From Parachlorella kessleri (taxonomy: Eukaryota > Chlorophyta > Trebouxiophyceae > Chlorellales > Chlorellaceae): a stretch of 56,543 bases of DNA. This document shows positions 46,308 to 56,543 of this stretch, one piece after another (the first letter of the stretch is position 1; every line of letters begins with the position of its first letter). Both the position numbers and the translations under genes were made by a program. The stretch is taken from positions 1 to 56,543 of the forward strand of contig BBXU01000084.1 in NCBI GenBank assembly GCA_001598975.1, given 5' to 3'. Below the pieces are notes generated by a model. It saw only the letters and a list, made by a program, of their open reading frames with translations. It did not search any database and was not told the DNA's origin.

Positions 46308-46835
46308 GACCCTTGGATCTCCGTGGGGTCCCGACCTCGTGTGGCAGTGTCTTTCAGCCCGCGTCTTGTGGGCGACTCGCGCCCAGCTCGAACCCTAGGT
46401 GTGTTCGACTGGTGCAACACCCGAACGCTGCGCCTGGTCAAGTTCTGATTAGTCCTGTGATGAGGTGGGTGCAGTTTGCCTTCAACAAAGTAAGCCAGAA
46501 TGCCCATCCACCTATTCCACATCGCCTGCCACCTCTAAAAAAGACAGTACGTATAGGGGAGATCCCCACGTAAGCTATTCGTGCCCTTGCTACGGACCAT
46601 CCATCTTGTCCTCTGCTCCCTAAGCCGGCGCGCATCTGTTTTCAGCAAGTAAAGAGCAAGTGGTTCGCAAGGCACTCACATGCATACTCTGTGTAACTAA
46701 GGACTGCATGCTGCTGCTGCTTGGCTCTTCATCCGTCAAGGTACCTCAACGGCACATGGAACACTCCTCTGGTGCCACCACTGGAACAAGGCAGCATATA
46801 TAAGTACCCAATAAATCTGCAATTTCAACAGCCCC
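46308..46835. other. Intergenic between RING gene and SGT1
   Basis: 528 bp, tandem minus-strand genes. No exon or RNA recognised. It should hold the RING-gene promoter and the SGT1 3' untranslated region. Confidence 0.45.
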
Positions 46836-49800
46836 TCACATCTCGAACTTCTTTATCTCCGCCCCCTCCACCTTTTCCGGCACAAAACTCTTTGCTCCAA
46901 CATCCTTCCAGTTGGTTGACAAGGATGTCCCCCCTGCATCTCAAGGGGCATTGGTCAGGGTATCATGTTTGGAAAGATGACAGCAGGGCTGGCGCGGAGG
47001 GAAATCAGCACAAGCACCACAGACAAATTACTCAATCACAGCACCTGCTGGCCAGACCATCATACAGGATAGCTCAAGAAGAACAAACTCAAACTCCCCA
47101 GTCAAGAAGGGGGTCTCACGATTAAGCAGGTATTTAGCGGCCTACAGCGAGCGATGGCTCTCTTACATCCGCAAGTCCGTCGCCTCCCCCTCTTATAGCA
47201 GGCGCTGCCTCTATAGAGTGCGCTCATGCCTACTTCCTTGCCATGAAGCAAACATCTAACCACGTTTGCAAGCTGTCCAGCCTACTGCAGCTACGCAGGG
47301 GGGGTTACAGCTGAGCTGCAGGCGAGCCCTACCTTGCAAACAACCACTTGCCAGCCCTCCCTGCCATGGCCACCGTCATGGACCAGGGCCTGCCTTCTGT
47401 GACGGTGTGTCGGTAGCTGTAGCCGGGCGCCAATTACTCACTTCACAGCGTGGCCCCTGCAACCCACCTGACTCTTGGTACGACTTGATCATGGCTCGCT
47501 TCATGTCCTCATCCGCGTTGCCATACAGCTCTCGGAAGAACTTCATCACAGCCTGCACAGGCCACACGGAGTCTAGTCCAGCCTAACAGCAACAGCATAC
47601 CGCCACCTGACCATGCTGCCGTGGGTCCCCCAGGTGGGGCCAACAAAAAGCCAGGATGTACTATGCCCACACATCACAAGATCCAAGTACCAATGGCATG
47701 CACAGGCCGCACAACTATCCTGTTTAAGAGCCAGGCATGCCGATGGCACTTGGAGCCCACGACAATGAATGTCTAGGCAGATCCAGCTTAGGTAGAGAGC
47801 CAGCGCAGCAGACAAGCAATAGTTTGTTATCAGCAAGCGTGAAAAATCCGGCCCCGAGTGCCTGAGAATCAGCTGCCGCTGCTCCTGGCAGCCAGGAGCG
47901 TGTGACGAGGACGCCGTGCCAAGGTGGCAAATAGGGATGGGGTTCCCAAGCCGGTGCCAACACTTGACAGCCACCCGCCCATGCCTGCTGGGCGGGTGGC
48001 GGCTTCCGGGCGGGGTGCTGTCACCTTATATGCAGAAGCCACGCCCAGACTGAGAGGGGCAGCGCCAACAGCACATCTAATAACACCTTTTCTAATCCAA
48101 ATCCATCCGGGAACATTGACGAGGAGGGAGCAGAGCCTGTTACTGTAAATGCACCGCACCTGGTCGCCCTCGGGCTGCTCCTCCTTCTCCTCCTTCTTCA
48201 CCTCGGCCTCCACCTTGTCCCAGTCAACCTTCTTCCTGGAACATGGCACAGCACAGCACAGCATCGGTCACAGCACAGCACAGGCCATACCAGCCTTGCC
48301 CACATATGCTACCTGGGCTGGGTGTTGGTAGGTAAGTGCTTAGCAAAGCGCACGCAGAAACAAGACACCACAGCTGTTTGCGAGGGCATTAGGCAGCCAC
48401 AATCACAGCCTCCGCCCACTGGAGTCCGCCGCTGGCCAGGAGATCATCAGCAGAAACTCATGCACAATACCACAACGCCCAGCCGCCGGTGTCTCACTGG
48501 CAACAACGCCCAGCCACACGGCCTGCATACCCTGCATATGGCGCCGGCGGCGGCGCGGCCACCGGCACCGCCGCCCCGACCGCCAGCTGCTGCCCGGCGG
48601 TGTCCAGGGAGGCCCACTGCTTGGGCTCCGCCTTGGCCAGCTTGACCTCCACCTTGGTGCTTAGCACCTCGTACTTGCTGCGGGCGGGGACCACGGCCGC
48701 ATGCAGCGCCACATCCAGGCTGTAGTCCTCTTGACCTGCAGGGTGGCCCGCGCCCCGTGCCGAAATTTGCTCCAGACTGATCAATTTTGGGGGGAAGCGG
48801 TGAAAATGTACGGTAAGCGCTCCCCTGGGAGTACCCCTGCTGCACAACCTGGCGCTTTCAGTCTGTCTCGAAAGCGCAACGCCAGGCCAGACGGCAACGC
48901 TGGTCGGGCCAACTTCGGGATCCAGACAGGAGGGATCAAGCAGGCCTCACACCCCAAAAAAGAGCTTACTGGAAGTACATATCGGTAGTCTGGGAGCACC
49001 CCTGCCATGAGCACAGCACCAGGGAGCTGCACAATAGAGCACAGTGGGGAAGGGCGGCTCACCGTCTGGACTGTTGATAGCCACTCGAAGCCGCTCCGGC
49101 TCTATTGACACGCTGACCTGCTCCTTCTTCAGGCCTTTAGCAAGCACATTCACCTCCACCTGCCACCAAGGCAAGCAGCTCACGCCTTGGATGCCGCTGC
49201 GGGCCTGCTGCTGACAACACCTGGCTGCGCTTGCGCAGTCCAAGCCTGAGTGCTGCTGGGTCCCCCAAAAAGCTAAAGGTGGACCGCAGTCCGGGCGTAC
49301 TTGCAATAGGACAGCATGCTAGAAAGCAGGTGCTAGAAAGCAGGTTTTAGCAACAAAGCACCAACAAGTCCACTTGTCTGGTCCCCTGGGAATGCCGCCC
49401 CCCGGCATGCATCTCGGGCCCAAAATCAACCAGCTCAAGTAGCAGTCTCGCTGCCATGCACAAACACGACATGACTTCTCCCAGATGGGCAATACCGAGC
49501 AATGGGAAGAAGGCAAACAGACAGGCATCCACAAGCAGTATAACTAGGGTAGATATGCGGTCAGCCAGCCATCCGGCTGCGGCCTAGCTACTGACAAACG
49601 CACACCTTGTCAGGCATCTGGAACCACTGGTGGCGGTACTTGGCGGGCTGCACCTCGGGCGCTGCTGCTGGCGCCACGGGGGCCTTCCAGTACTTGGAAT
49701 ACTCTGCGTCATCCACCTACGAGCGGGCATGGCTGACTCGAGACTTGGCAACTTGGTCCCCAGCCCATTAAACAGCCATGCACCAATCACTGGCCCAAGC

Positions 49801-51402
49801 TAGTGGGAGCTCCAGCCCCCGATTAAAGCTGCAGCAGACAGATCAAAAAGGACAGGGTCAACATTGCAGCCCGAAACACGCTATTGACGAACCCACGTTC
49901 TACAAAGACAGTTCTTCATCTTCTACTCCCACTCGAAGGCCTGGGCAAACTGCTGGACAAACTTCCTCGATCTCCCCAACTCTGCAGAACCGGCAATCTC
50001 CTCGCTTGCGCTACCTTCAAGGTTACGGACGGACCGGGGCGCTGGCTGAAGGGCACGCTCCGCAGCTTGAAAAAACAAAATTGAGATGCCTGTCACAAGC
50101 CAAGCTAAGAACTGTCCACAGCACTGACCGTGATGGATGTAACTTCTCGCTCCTTGGGAGCCGCTGCTGCTGCTGCTGCTGCTGCCGGCGATATCCTACC
50201 GGGTGAGGCTGCCGCCTCAGCCGCTGGCTCATCCCGCCTGACTTGAGAAGGCTCTTGTGGCAGCTCCTCTGCAAGCGCAACGGCTAGCAAATGTCGTTGT
50301 TTCTAAGTGTACACGGTTGCGTTAGTGTCAGTGTACTTGCAGCTTGACTCCCCTTTCTAATTCTGCCTGCTTTTTGACGCAGCTGGCACCCGCCACACTG
50401 CTGTCTGATCCCTTCCTGTCACGTGCATTTCCATCTTAAATGTCGTTGTAGTACACCTCCTCACATAATCAGGCACTTGCCAGGTGTGTGAGCACGCCCA
50501 TGACATTCATGCTGTCTTTCGGGGATTCCTAACCCTTACATGTCAGAATAGCTGCCCCACGATAACATGCGGTGCAAGAGCATCTCCCTGCCGATAGGGT
50601 ATCCACCGCACCAGCCATGCAAGAATCGTTGAGACCCTCATCCAGCATGCTGACAGCAGTACCGTGCACAGAGGTCAAAATACGTCCCAAAAGGGGGTCG
50701 CCTGCCTGGGCCCCACCCACGCACCTCCCAGCTTGACCTGGCACATCTTGACCCACTCCTTGTGAATCCGCTTCTGAGGCTCCAGGGCAGATGCATGCTC
50801 AAAGGCGTCCTTGGCGCTCTCAAACTCCTCCAGGTTGAACAGCGCCCGGCTGCGGAAGGCAATGAAGGGACAAGCAACGGTCGAAGTGCAGTGACAGTCA
50901 CGTGCAGCAAAAGCGCTTGCCTCAGCACGGAGCCACCTTGACGCCTCACATGCATGTAGCCATACATTCAAACCAGTGAAGTGGTGCCAGTAGATAAGCG
51001 GACCCTCAACTCACTGCACATGGTGTCTGTAGATACAGTACACGCACCCCTTCTCTTTGTAGCCATCTGCCAGCTTGCTGTCCAGCTCCAGGGCGTGGGT
51101 TGCATCTGCCAAGGCGTCCATGTGGTTCTCCAACTTGTCATGGACCCGGCACCGCCCCAGGAACACAGCTGGGTTGGAGGGGTCAGCTTCTGCTGCCTGC
51201 AAGGTTCCCACCCACATACACTCCTCACTCCCGAGCACCCCACGCTGGCAACCTCGACTTGGTCATGAAAGTTCCACCAGCCTGGCATGCGCCTGATCAG
51301 TCCCATGCGAGGTCTGTGACTGACCTGGTTGTAGAGTTCCAAGGCCCGCTCGTACTGCCCTCCTCGGTATGCTTCCTGTGCAGCACTAGTTGCGTCCGCC
51401 AT
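46836..51402 (-). CDS. SGT1: SGT1 co-chaperone (TPR-CS-SGS)
   Basis: Ten minus-strand exons in phase: 51402-51325, 51196-51048, 50849-50725, 50268-50129, 49716-49606, 49159-49063, 48735-48531, 48235-48160, 47552-47468 and 46933-46836 (TGA), 387 residues. Domains in order: an N-terminal TPR region (residues 1-117; [42 protein letters not shown]), an Ala-rich linker, the CS domain (about 188-285; [44 protein letters not shown]) and the SGS domain (about 300-387; [56 protein letters not shown]). SGT1 works with HSP90 and SKP1 in SCF ubiquitin ligases, kinetochore assembly and plant immune-receptor stability. The last exon lies 534 bp beyond the previous one and was found by the conserved STNWK motif. 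The poly-Ala run is encoded by a GCA repeat. Confidence 0.97.
48243..48286. repeat. ACAGC-type pentamer repeats in SGT1 intron
   Basis: Interrupted CACAG/ACAGC pentamers between SGT1 exons 48735-48531 and 48235-48160, directly upstream (in transcript sense) of the exon 8 acceptor. Confidence 0.75.
50162..50185 (-). repeat. (GCA)n tract encoding poly-Ala in SGT1 linker
   Basis: Seven to eight GCA/GCG codons in the linker between the TPR and CS domains. Confidence 0.85.
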
Positions 51403-51791
51403 GTCGACCGTTTTTCTCTGATCCGTGTTGATGGCCCTGGAGCAACGTCTTACCGCCAGCCTTGGCCTCTACAGAGGACAGTAACTAGGCAGTGGGCTAG
51501 CCATGAGATGGCACTGCGCGCCAATGCTGACTTGGCAAAGCACGGAAATGCCCAAGTTCCCAGCTTTCGATGACTGCCTTTGTTAGCTCCGCGACAGTGA
51601 TAGGCCCCGTAATGGCAGGGTCTCGGACGCTGAAGAGCTCAACCCTGTGCTAGGTTGGTCGAGCTTCACGAGACAGGCAAGAAGTAAGTGTGAGTCATTT
51701 GGTCGAATTGCTATTGTGGGACTCGAGTCCATGATGCCGTCGGGCGGTGAGCGACCTCCGAGCATTGGCCTCTCCCTACCTGCTGCAGGCC
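51403..51791. promoter_or_regulatory. Divergent promoter region (SGT1 / DR1)
   Basis: 389 bp between divergent start codons of two housekeeping genes. A splice-acceptor-like CTGCTGCAG just before the DR1 start suggests a 5' UTR intron there. Confidence 0.45.
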
Positions 51792-52394
51792 ATGGCTGAC
51801 GATAGTGAGGTCTCGCTGCCCAAGTCTACGCTGCAGAAGACCATCAAGGACCTGTTGCCAGCCGACATGCGTGTGGCTGGTGACGCAGTGGACCTCCTGG
51901 TGCAGTGCTGCAACGAGTTTGTGCACCTCGTTTCCACGCAAGCCAACGAGGTCAGCGAGCACGAGAAGCGCAGCACCATCAACCCAGAGCACATCGTGCG
52001 CGCCCTGGAGCAGCTAGGCTTCACCAGCTACCTGGGCGACGTCAGTGGAGTGTGGGAAGAGTGGAAGGGCGAGAAGAAGGAGCACCAGAAGCTCGTGAGC
52101 AAGAAAAGCGCTGCGCTGGACAGCGGCCTCACGCAGGAGCAGCTGGTGGAGTTGCAGAAGAAGCTGTTTGAGGAGGCAAGGGCGCGCACGCTGAGCAGCG
52201 CTGCGGGCTCGAGTGCCGCCGGGCAGCCCCCGGTGCAGCAGGAGGACGCAGGGCAGCAGGCACAGCAGCAGCAGCAAGCAGCAGCCGAGCAGCAGCCGGA
52301 GCTAGGGCAGGAGCCGCAGCAGCTGCAACTAGAACAGCAGCAGCAGCAGGAGCAAGAAGAGCAGCAGGAAGAGGCTATGGACCATTCGGTGTGA
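51792..52394 (+). CDS. DR1: DR1 / NC2-beta, negative cofactor 2 histone-fold subunit
   Basis: Single exon, 200 residues, start in GCCATGGCTG. The histone fold is at residues 8-95: LPKSTLQKTIKDLLP, RVAGDAVDLLVQCCNEFVHL, EHEKRSTINPEHIVRALEQL and GFTSYLGDVSGVWEEWKGEK. It is followed by the conserved helical LTQEQLVELQKKLFEEARA and then a long Gln/Glu/Ala-rich tail ending MDHSV. DR1 pairs with DRAP1 (NC2-alpha), binds TBP on promoter DNA and blocks TFIIA/TFIIB entry, repressing TATA-driven and affecting DPE-driven transcription. The Gln-rich tail is built from CAG-type repeats and is longer than in most homologs. It is divergent from SGT1. Confidence 0.95.
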   Translation: MADDSEVSLPKSTLQKTIKDLLPADMRVAGDAVDLLVQCCNEFVHLVSTQANEVSEHEKRSTINPEHIVRALEQLGFTSYLGDVSGVWEEWKGEKKEHQKLVSKKSAALDSGLTQEQLVELQKKLFEEARARTLSSAAGSSAAGQPPVQQEDAGQQAQQQQQAAAEQQPELGQEPQQLQLEQQQQQEQEEQQEEAMDHSV

Positions 52395-53796
52395 GGTACA
52401 TATCCCGTAGGTGACATGAGACAGTCTCAATCTCAGTTGGTTGCTCTGGATAGGAGTTGGTGATGCCTGCACATCCAAGCTTGAGCCTTACGTTGGTTGT
52501 CGCAGTCGTCGATCACCGTGAACTTGACATCTTCAGGGCTGACTGCAGAACTTGTGGACAGTGGTGGTTCATTATTGTGTGTAACTGACGGTGTCTTTTG
52601 GGTGTCTTGCTGCCAGTTCCGTATAGCATGTATGTGGGCTAAGGGGACGAATGCCTGGGTGTTGGTGGCTAATGTGAGTATATGTATCTACAGTGGTCGT
52701 CCCGAAGGTGCAAATCTCAGTTGACAGGTGGCTTCAAGCAAGGGCTAAGCGCTTTTAACCTGGATGGCTGTTTCAGTAGCCGGCTCCACGGCTGTGCTGA
52801 TGAGGACCCCTCCTTTGAGTGGACCAGGCAGTGCCGCTCCAGTTAACCTGTTGGCGCAGACCAGGTGCCCCGATTTTACAGTTAGCTTGATGGGCATTGT
52901 TTCTGGCGCGGCTGAACTGCGAAGATATGAATGGTTGCAGATTGTCGCTGCTCCTGCGCTACAATGCATCACAGGCAGGTCCGTGGCCATGACACATGGA
53001 TGGTTGGCCTCCTCAATCCTGCTTGCCCAGAACTGGTGCTAGCTGCTTTCATACTTGCTCCTCTACAGCTCTTGCTCCTGCAGCTGCTAGAGCTTAAATG
53101 GTAAATGGTCTGTGCCCGGTGCCATGGTAGATCACCCTAGTGGTGCTTGGCAGGTCCAAGGGTTCCAAGGCATCTTTAGGATTCTCGTGTTGATCCTGCT
53201 TCTCCACGCGCCATTTCTCCAGCGCGTCTAGGAGCGATCGTGGCCAGGCAAACACGGGGAAGTTGCAGGCTTTGCACGTGCCAGTTCACACAAGCGATAC
53301 TTGCTGTGCATCCAGGAGACCCTCGTTTGAGTCGTTAAGCTCTGGTTCGCTAGCAGCAGGAGCTTTTGCTGCTTCTGTGTTTAAGCTTTAGTTTAGCTGT
53401 GTTTAGGTGCGCGCTGTCCATGGTGCTCTAAGCATCTGAAGCCACACGGGGATGTTACGGTGAGTGGCCCAAATAGTTTGAGCCTTATTACACGGACTCT
53501 ACCAGGTGACGACACCCACGTATTTGCCCTGCACGGGTGCAGGTTATCCGCAAGCAACTTGACACATAGCATACTTGGCTTCCACCGGTTGCGGCACTTG
53601 AAGGAGCACACACGGTTACAGGAGTTACACTGCGTACAGCCTTTCCGAATAGCGTAGCTTCCTGGCCTCAGCCCTGCCTCAAAGGCATCTCGTCTCTGAC
53701 TGCCTAGCAGCACCTGTCCCCAGTTACGAAGCCTTCAGCGAACAGACCCAGCCCTTGTCCTTCTGAGAGGCTTTTGTAAGGCTCCTGAGGCAAGCC
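52395..53796. other. Intergenic between DR1 and GTPBP1-like gene
   Basis: 1.4 kb with no recognised gene. Small open frames on both strands (for example 52764-53042 plus, 53393-53713 minus) have no recognisable content or splice partners. The left part probably is the DR1 3' untranslated region, the right part the promoter of the GTPase gene. Confidence 0.5.
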
Positions 53797-56391
53797 ATGG
53801 CGACAGCAGGCCACATGAAGCACAACCGCGGCGCCCACCACCTCAGCCAGAAGGTTGCTGGGGAGCAGCCTGTCTGGATGGAGGCTGACGAGCAAGACGT
53901 CAGCACGTCTTTTGAAGATCCACCTCTCACCGCCTCTCTCGCTGGGTTGAAGCTGGTGAGTAACTTATGTTTGCCCCAAGCTTTGTGCTGCGAGGTATTC
54001 CTGTGCGCTTGCAACCTGCACTCCATCTTTCACCGCTGGCAGGCTGGCGTCACTGGTGCCTGGGAGTTGTGCAGGTCAGCTTGGGTGCAGCCCGCACTAG
54101 CGGTTGCTGCAGCAGCCAAGGTGAGGGTGACAGGATGAGGCTACCGCTGCGCCGACGACCCACCTTGACAGCCATGCTGTGTGCTGCTGACCTGCAGGAG
54201 AGTGAGCTGGATGACTCGGCGGCGGCTTTGGTGGGGCCACTAGAGGGACCAGCGGAGATTCTGGGCCCACCTGTGGAGGAGTTCCAAGCGAGGCTAGACC
54301 ATGCCCTGGAGGCCCTGGAGGTAGCGGCAGGGTGGGGAGCATGTCAAGTTTTGGGGGGAGGGTGGAGAGCATGTCAAGTTTAAAGGAAGGTGGGCAGCAT
54401 GCCAAGTTTGAGGGGGAGGGAGGGCAGATATGGGTCTTGGGGGCCCACAGCAAGTTGCTTTGAGAGGTAGGGATGCGGGGTTTTCGTCCCACAGAGAGTT
54501 TGTTGAGCGAGGCAGGGCAGGCGGGGTTTTTAGGCCCACAGCAAGTTGTTGGGAGGTTGCTGCTGTACTGCCAGGGCTGTCCTGGAGGCACAGGGGTGAG
54601 GGCATGCGTGTCTAGGTGCTCAGCGTGTTGCAACCCGGTTGCTGGTGATTGAACAGCAAGCGCTCTGCATGCTGGCATTGTGATGGTGATGTTGTGTAGT
54701 GTAGTGTAGGGTAGGGTAGGGTAGTGCTGCGTGGCAGATGGACTGGTGCGAGGGGTTGGCTTCGCTGTGGAACAGCACCCTGCCTGGGTTCAGGGTTTTA
54801 AAAAGTTTTCCCCTGTATCGGTTGAAGCATTTCCTCACAAGTGCTTTGCTGGGTCAGCACAGCCTGGCTAGGGTGAGTTAGGGCGCCTGGAAGTTCCCTC
54901 TGGTGGCCACTAGCAGGCAGCCATAGAGGCATTGGGTACCTTTCAAGCCTGAGTGCCACCCGCATGGCGACCATGTTGGTATTGGTCATCGAACGGGGAG
55001 GGCAGGTGGCGGTGGGGCAGGGCCGGTGGGGCTCTATTGGCGCTGGCAACAACCCTGCCCGGTCATGCCTACTGCTGTGGCTTGGTGGTTTTGTTGTTGT
55101 AGGGGGAGGTGGGCAAGGCTGGCGAGGCTCTAGTGGAGCTGGGTGCCAGCGCCGGGGGCTACGGCCCCACCAACCTCTCCGAGCCGCAGCTGGATGCCGT
55201 CATCAAGGCCCTGGGCGAGCGCATGGAGCGGGTCAATGCGGATGTGACGGTGCTGCGCCGGCGCAAGGTAGGCTCTTCGCTGAGTGGTGGGCCTCAAGGT
55301 GTCTGCCGGAGATGGCTTGGAGCATCTTGACTGCAGCCTGGGTGCCGGCCTGAGGTATGTTCCTTGGTGCACTCCAAGTCCCTTCAGGGGATGCGGGCTG
55401 GTGCGGCGGTTGCGTAGGTGTTGGGGTGAGGAAGGGGAGGTGTGCATCTCTCGTTGCCCTGGACGAGAGAGTAGTCCGCCCTTGCTGTGATGGTGCTGCC
55501 TGGTCCGTGTGCTTGCTGTGCATTGCACCTGCTCCATTGGTCTGGGAGGCTACACCCAGCAGCAGAAGTTTCGGAGACTACAAGAACCTTCGGACACGTC
55601 AGATCAAGTCCCACGCCTTTCTGTCCTTAGCACTGGATGCCATTCCCCCTCTGCCTGCCCCTATCCCCACCCCGGCGCATGCGCCTGGCATCCTGGGTAG
55701 GGTGTCCTGACCCGCTGCCTATTAGCTGAGGTATATGAATGAGAGGAACGAGCTGGGGAGAGCGGTGGTGGGTGTGCAGGTGCCCGCCCCAGTGCTGGGA
55801 GCCTCGGACTGCTGGGTGGCAGATGCCTCCATCCGGCTGCGGCCGGGGGGGCGCCCAGCGGTGGAGGTCCGCGTGGCGATCATCGGCAACGTGGACTCGG
55901 GCAAGAGCACCATGGTGGGTGGGTGGGTGGGTGGGTGGGCATGTGGGTATGTAGGCAGGGCCGCCGACATCGCTCGCCCTTTGGAGAGGTGCAGCACGGG
56001 GGTCCTGGTGTGCACCCGGTGCGGTGCTCTTATAAGTACCCTTCAACAACGTGAGGCGGTTGTGGTGCACAGGCAGTGCGGTGTTGCCGACACATGTTTC
56101 CGGCTTGATGGTGGGTGGGGTTAAAATTGGCGGCCACTTGTAGCCGTCCAATGCCCGGCTGGGCATGCCCTGTCGCACCTTCACTGCCTGCATCAGCAAG
56201 CAGGGGCTGCAGAGCCTCCGCACGACGCAGCACTTGGGAGGTGAGCGAGCCCTTGCTGCTGCAACCGTGCTCTTACTCTCCCCGGCGCCTGCCTGTGGTG
56301 CAGGTGGGGGTGCTGACCCGCTCCATCCTGGATGACGGTCGCGGCCTTGCCCGCTCCAAGGTGTTCAAGCATGGGCATGAGGAGGACACAG
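53797..56391 (+). CDS. GTPBP1: GTPBP1/GTPBP2-type translational GTPase, 5' part (continues beyond window)
   Basis: Five exons in phase: 53797-53955, 54198-54320, 55103-55267, 55726-55914 and 56304-56391. The N-terminal region carries ESELDDSAAALVGPLEG and LDAVIKALGERMERVNADV. The GTPase domain begins VEVRVAIIGNVDSGKSTM with the P-loop GNVDSGKS (G1), then VGVLTRSILDDGRGLARSKV and FKHGHEEDTG, the family's extension before the RTS segment. GTPBP1/2 belong to the EF1A/eRF3-related translational GTPases and act in ribosome rescue and mRNA-surveillance-linked elongation. The last exon ends at a GC donor (ACAG/GCGAGG), and the window itself ends at a CTACAG acceptor, so the next exon starts at the first base outside. 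Intron 4 starts inside a GGGT repeat. G2-G4 motifs lie outside the window. Confidence 0.93.
54330..54560 (+). repeat. Minisatellite-like repeats in GTPBP1 intron 2
   Basis: Three tandem units of about 29-33 bp sharing GAGCATGTCAAGTTT / CAGCATGCCAAGTTT with G-rich spacers (54333-54420), then two units sharing GGCCCACAGCAAGTTG (near 54440 and 54533). All lie in the 782-bp second intron. Confidence 0.75.
54694..54726 (+). repeat. GTAGT/GTAGG pentamer tract, telomere-like
   Basis: GTAGT units change to GGGTA/GTAGG units and back within about 33 bp of GTPBP1 intron 2. The G-rich TAGGG units resemble degenerate telomeric repeat but are too few to be called interstitial telomere. Confidence 0.6.
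55915..55940 (+). repeat. (GGGT)n at the 5' splice site of GTPBP1 intron 4
   Basis: Six GGGT units begin directly at the exon/intron junction (ATG/GTGGGTGGGT). The tract meets the simple rule for an intramolecular G-quadruplex, four or more G3 runs with one-base loops. Confidence 0.88.
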
Positions 56392-56543
56392 GCGAGGGGT
56401 GGCTGGCTGGAGGGAGGGAGGTTGTAGTAGTGTTGTGGTGACAGCCCCTGGGTTTATTGGCCATGCTGGTGTGGGGTTTTAGGGAGACCTGCCTTTTTAT
56501 GCGCCTCGTTGGGAGCCTGACGGCGCTATTTCAACTGCTACAG

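Noticed and set aside
46721..47125. 134-codon plus-strand frame
   Set aside because: Lies over the last SGT1 exon, which is recognised by STNWK and the SGS ending on the minus strand.
54694..54726. Interstitial telomere
   Set aside because: Only a few TAGGG-like pentamers, no array of the 7-bp plant-type repeat.
1..56543. CRISPR array, bacterial operon or viral insertion
   Set aside because: No regular repeat-spacer structure and no prokaryotic gene cluster; all supported genes are spliced or typical eukaryotic nuclear genes.

Overview
This is a nuclear genomic window from a green alga (Chlorophyta; a trebouxiophyte- or chlorophyte-like organism is the best guess). The evidence is dense, intron-rich eukaryotic genes with short spliceosomal introns, several plastid proteins with transit peptides (TIC20, an LPA1-like photosystem II factor, a CreA-family lumen protein, a twin-arginine lumen protein), a plant-type NDA, intronless nuclear tRNA genes, and a eukaryotic selenocysteine elongation factor, a gene kept by green algae but lost from land plants. 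I rebuilt gene models by hand by chaining exons whose splice sites and reading phases agree. Eighteen spliced genes, one single-exon gene and two tRNA genes are reported. Most spliced models keep phase through every junction.

Layout, left to right: a partial MT-A70 methyltransferase of the ciliate MTA1 type (minus, runs off the left edge) is divergent from a TIC20-like import-channel gene (plus). A spacer holds two identical tRNA-Val(AAC) genes in opposite orientation. Next come a ten-exon type II NADH dehydrogenase (minus), an AKAP7-like 2H phosphoesterase with a large charged insertion (plus), an LPA1-like protein (plus) and a BTB/POZ protein (plus). PIG-A (minus) shares a 233-bp divergent promoter region with a SUN-domain ER or nuclear-envelope protein (plus). 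That gene converges on EEFSEC (minus).

The 32-38 kb part is plastid-oriented: a small predicted plastid protein (minus), a CreA-family lumen protein (plus) and a Tat-targeted lumen protein (minus), with a repeat-bearing spacer between the last two. Then follow a cytochrome b561-domain protein (minus), an Mpv17/PMP22 protein (minus), a DUF89 damage-control phosphatase (plus), a membrane RING-finger protein (minus), SGT1 (minus), the NC2-beta subunit DR1 (plus) and the 5' half of a GTPBP1/2 translational-type GTPase (plus, runs off the right edge exactly at a splice acceptor).

The genes form no operon or single pathway; this is an ordinary housekeeping and plastid neighbourhood. The most notable points are: (i) the MTA1-type enzyme, linked in ciliates and algae to DNA 6mA at ApT; (ii) a high share of GC-AG introns (8 of about 94 modelled); (iii) a short dispersed element of about 45 bp in five copies, one flanked by a perfect 13-bp direct repeat; (iv) the AKAP7-like domain split by a low-complexity insert; and (v) two plastid proteins I could not assign to a family.
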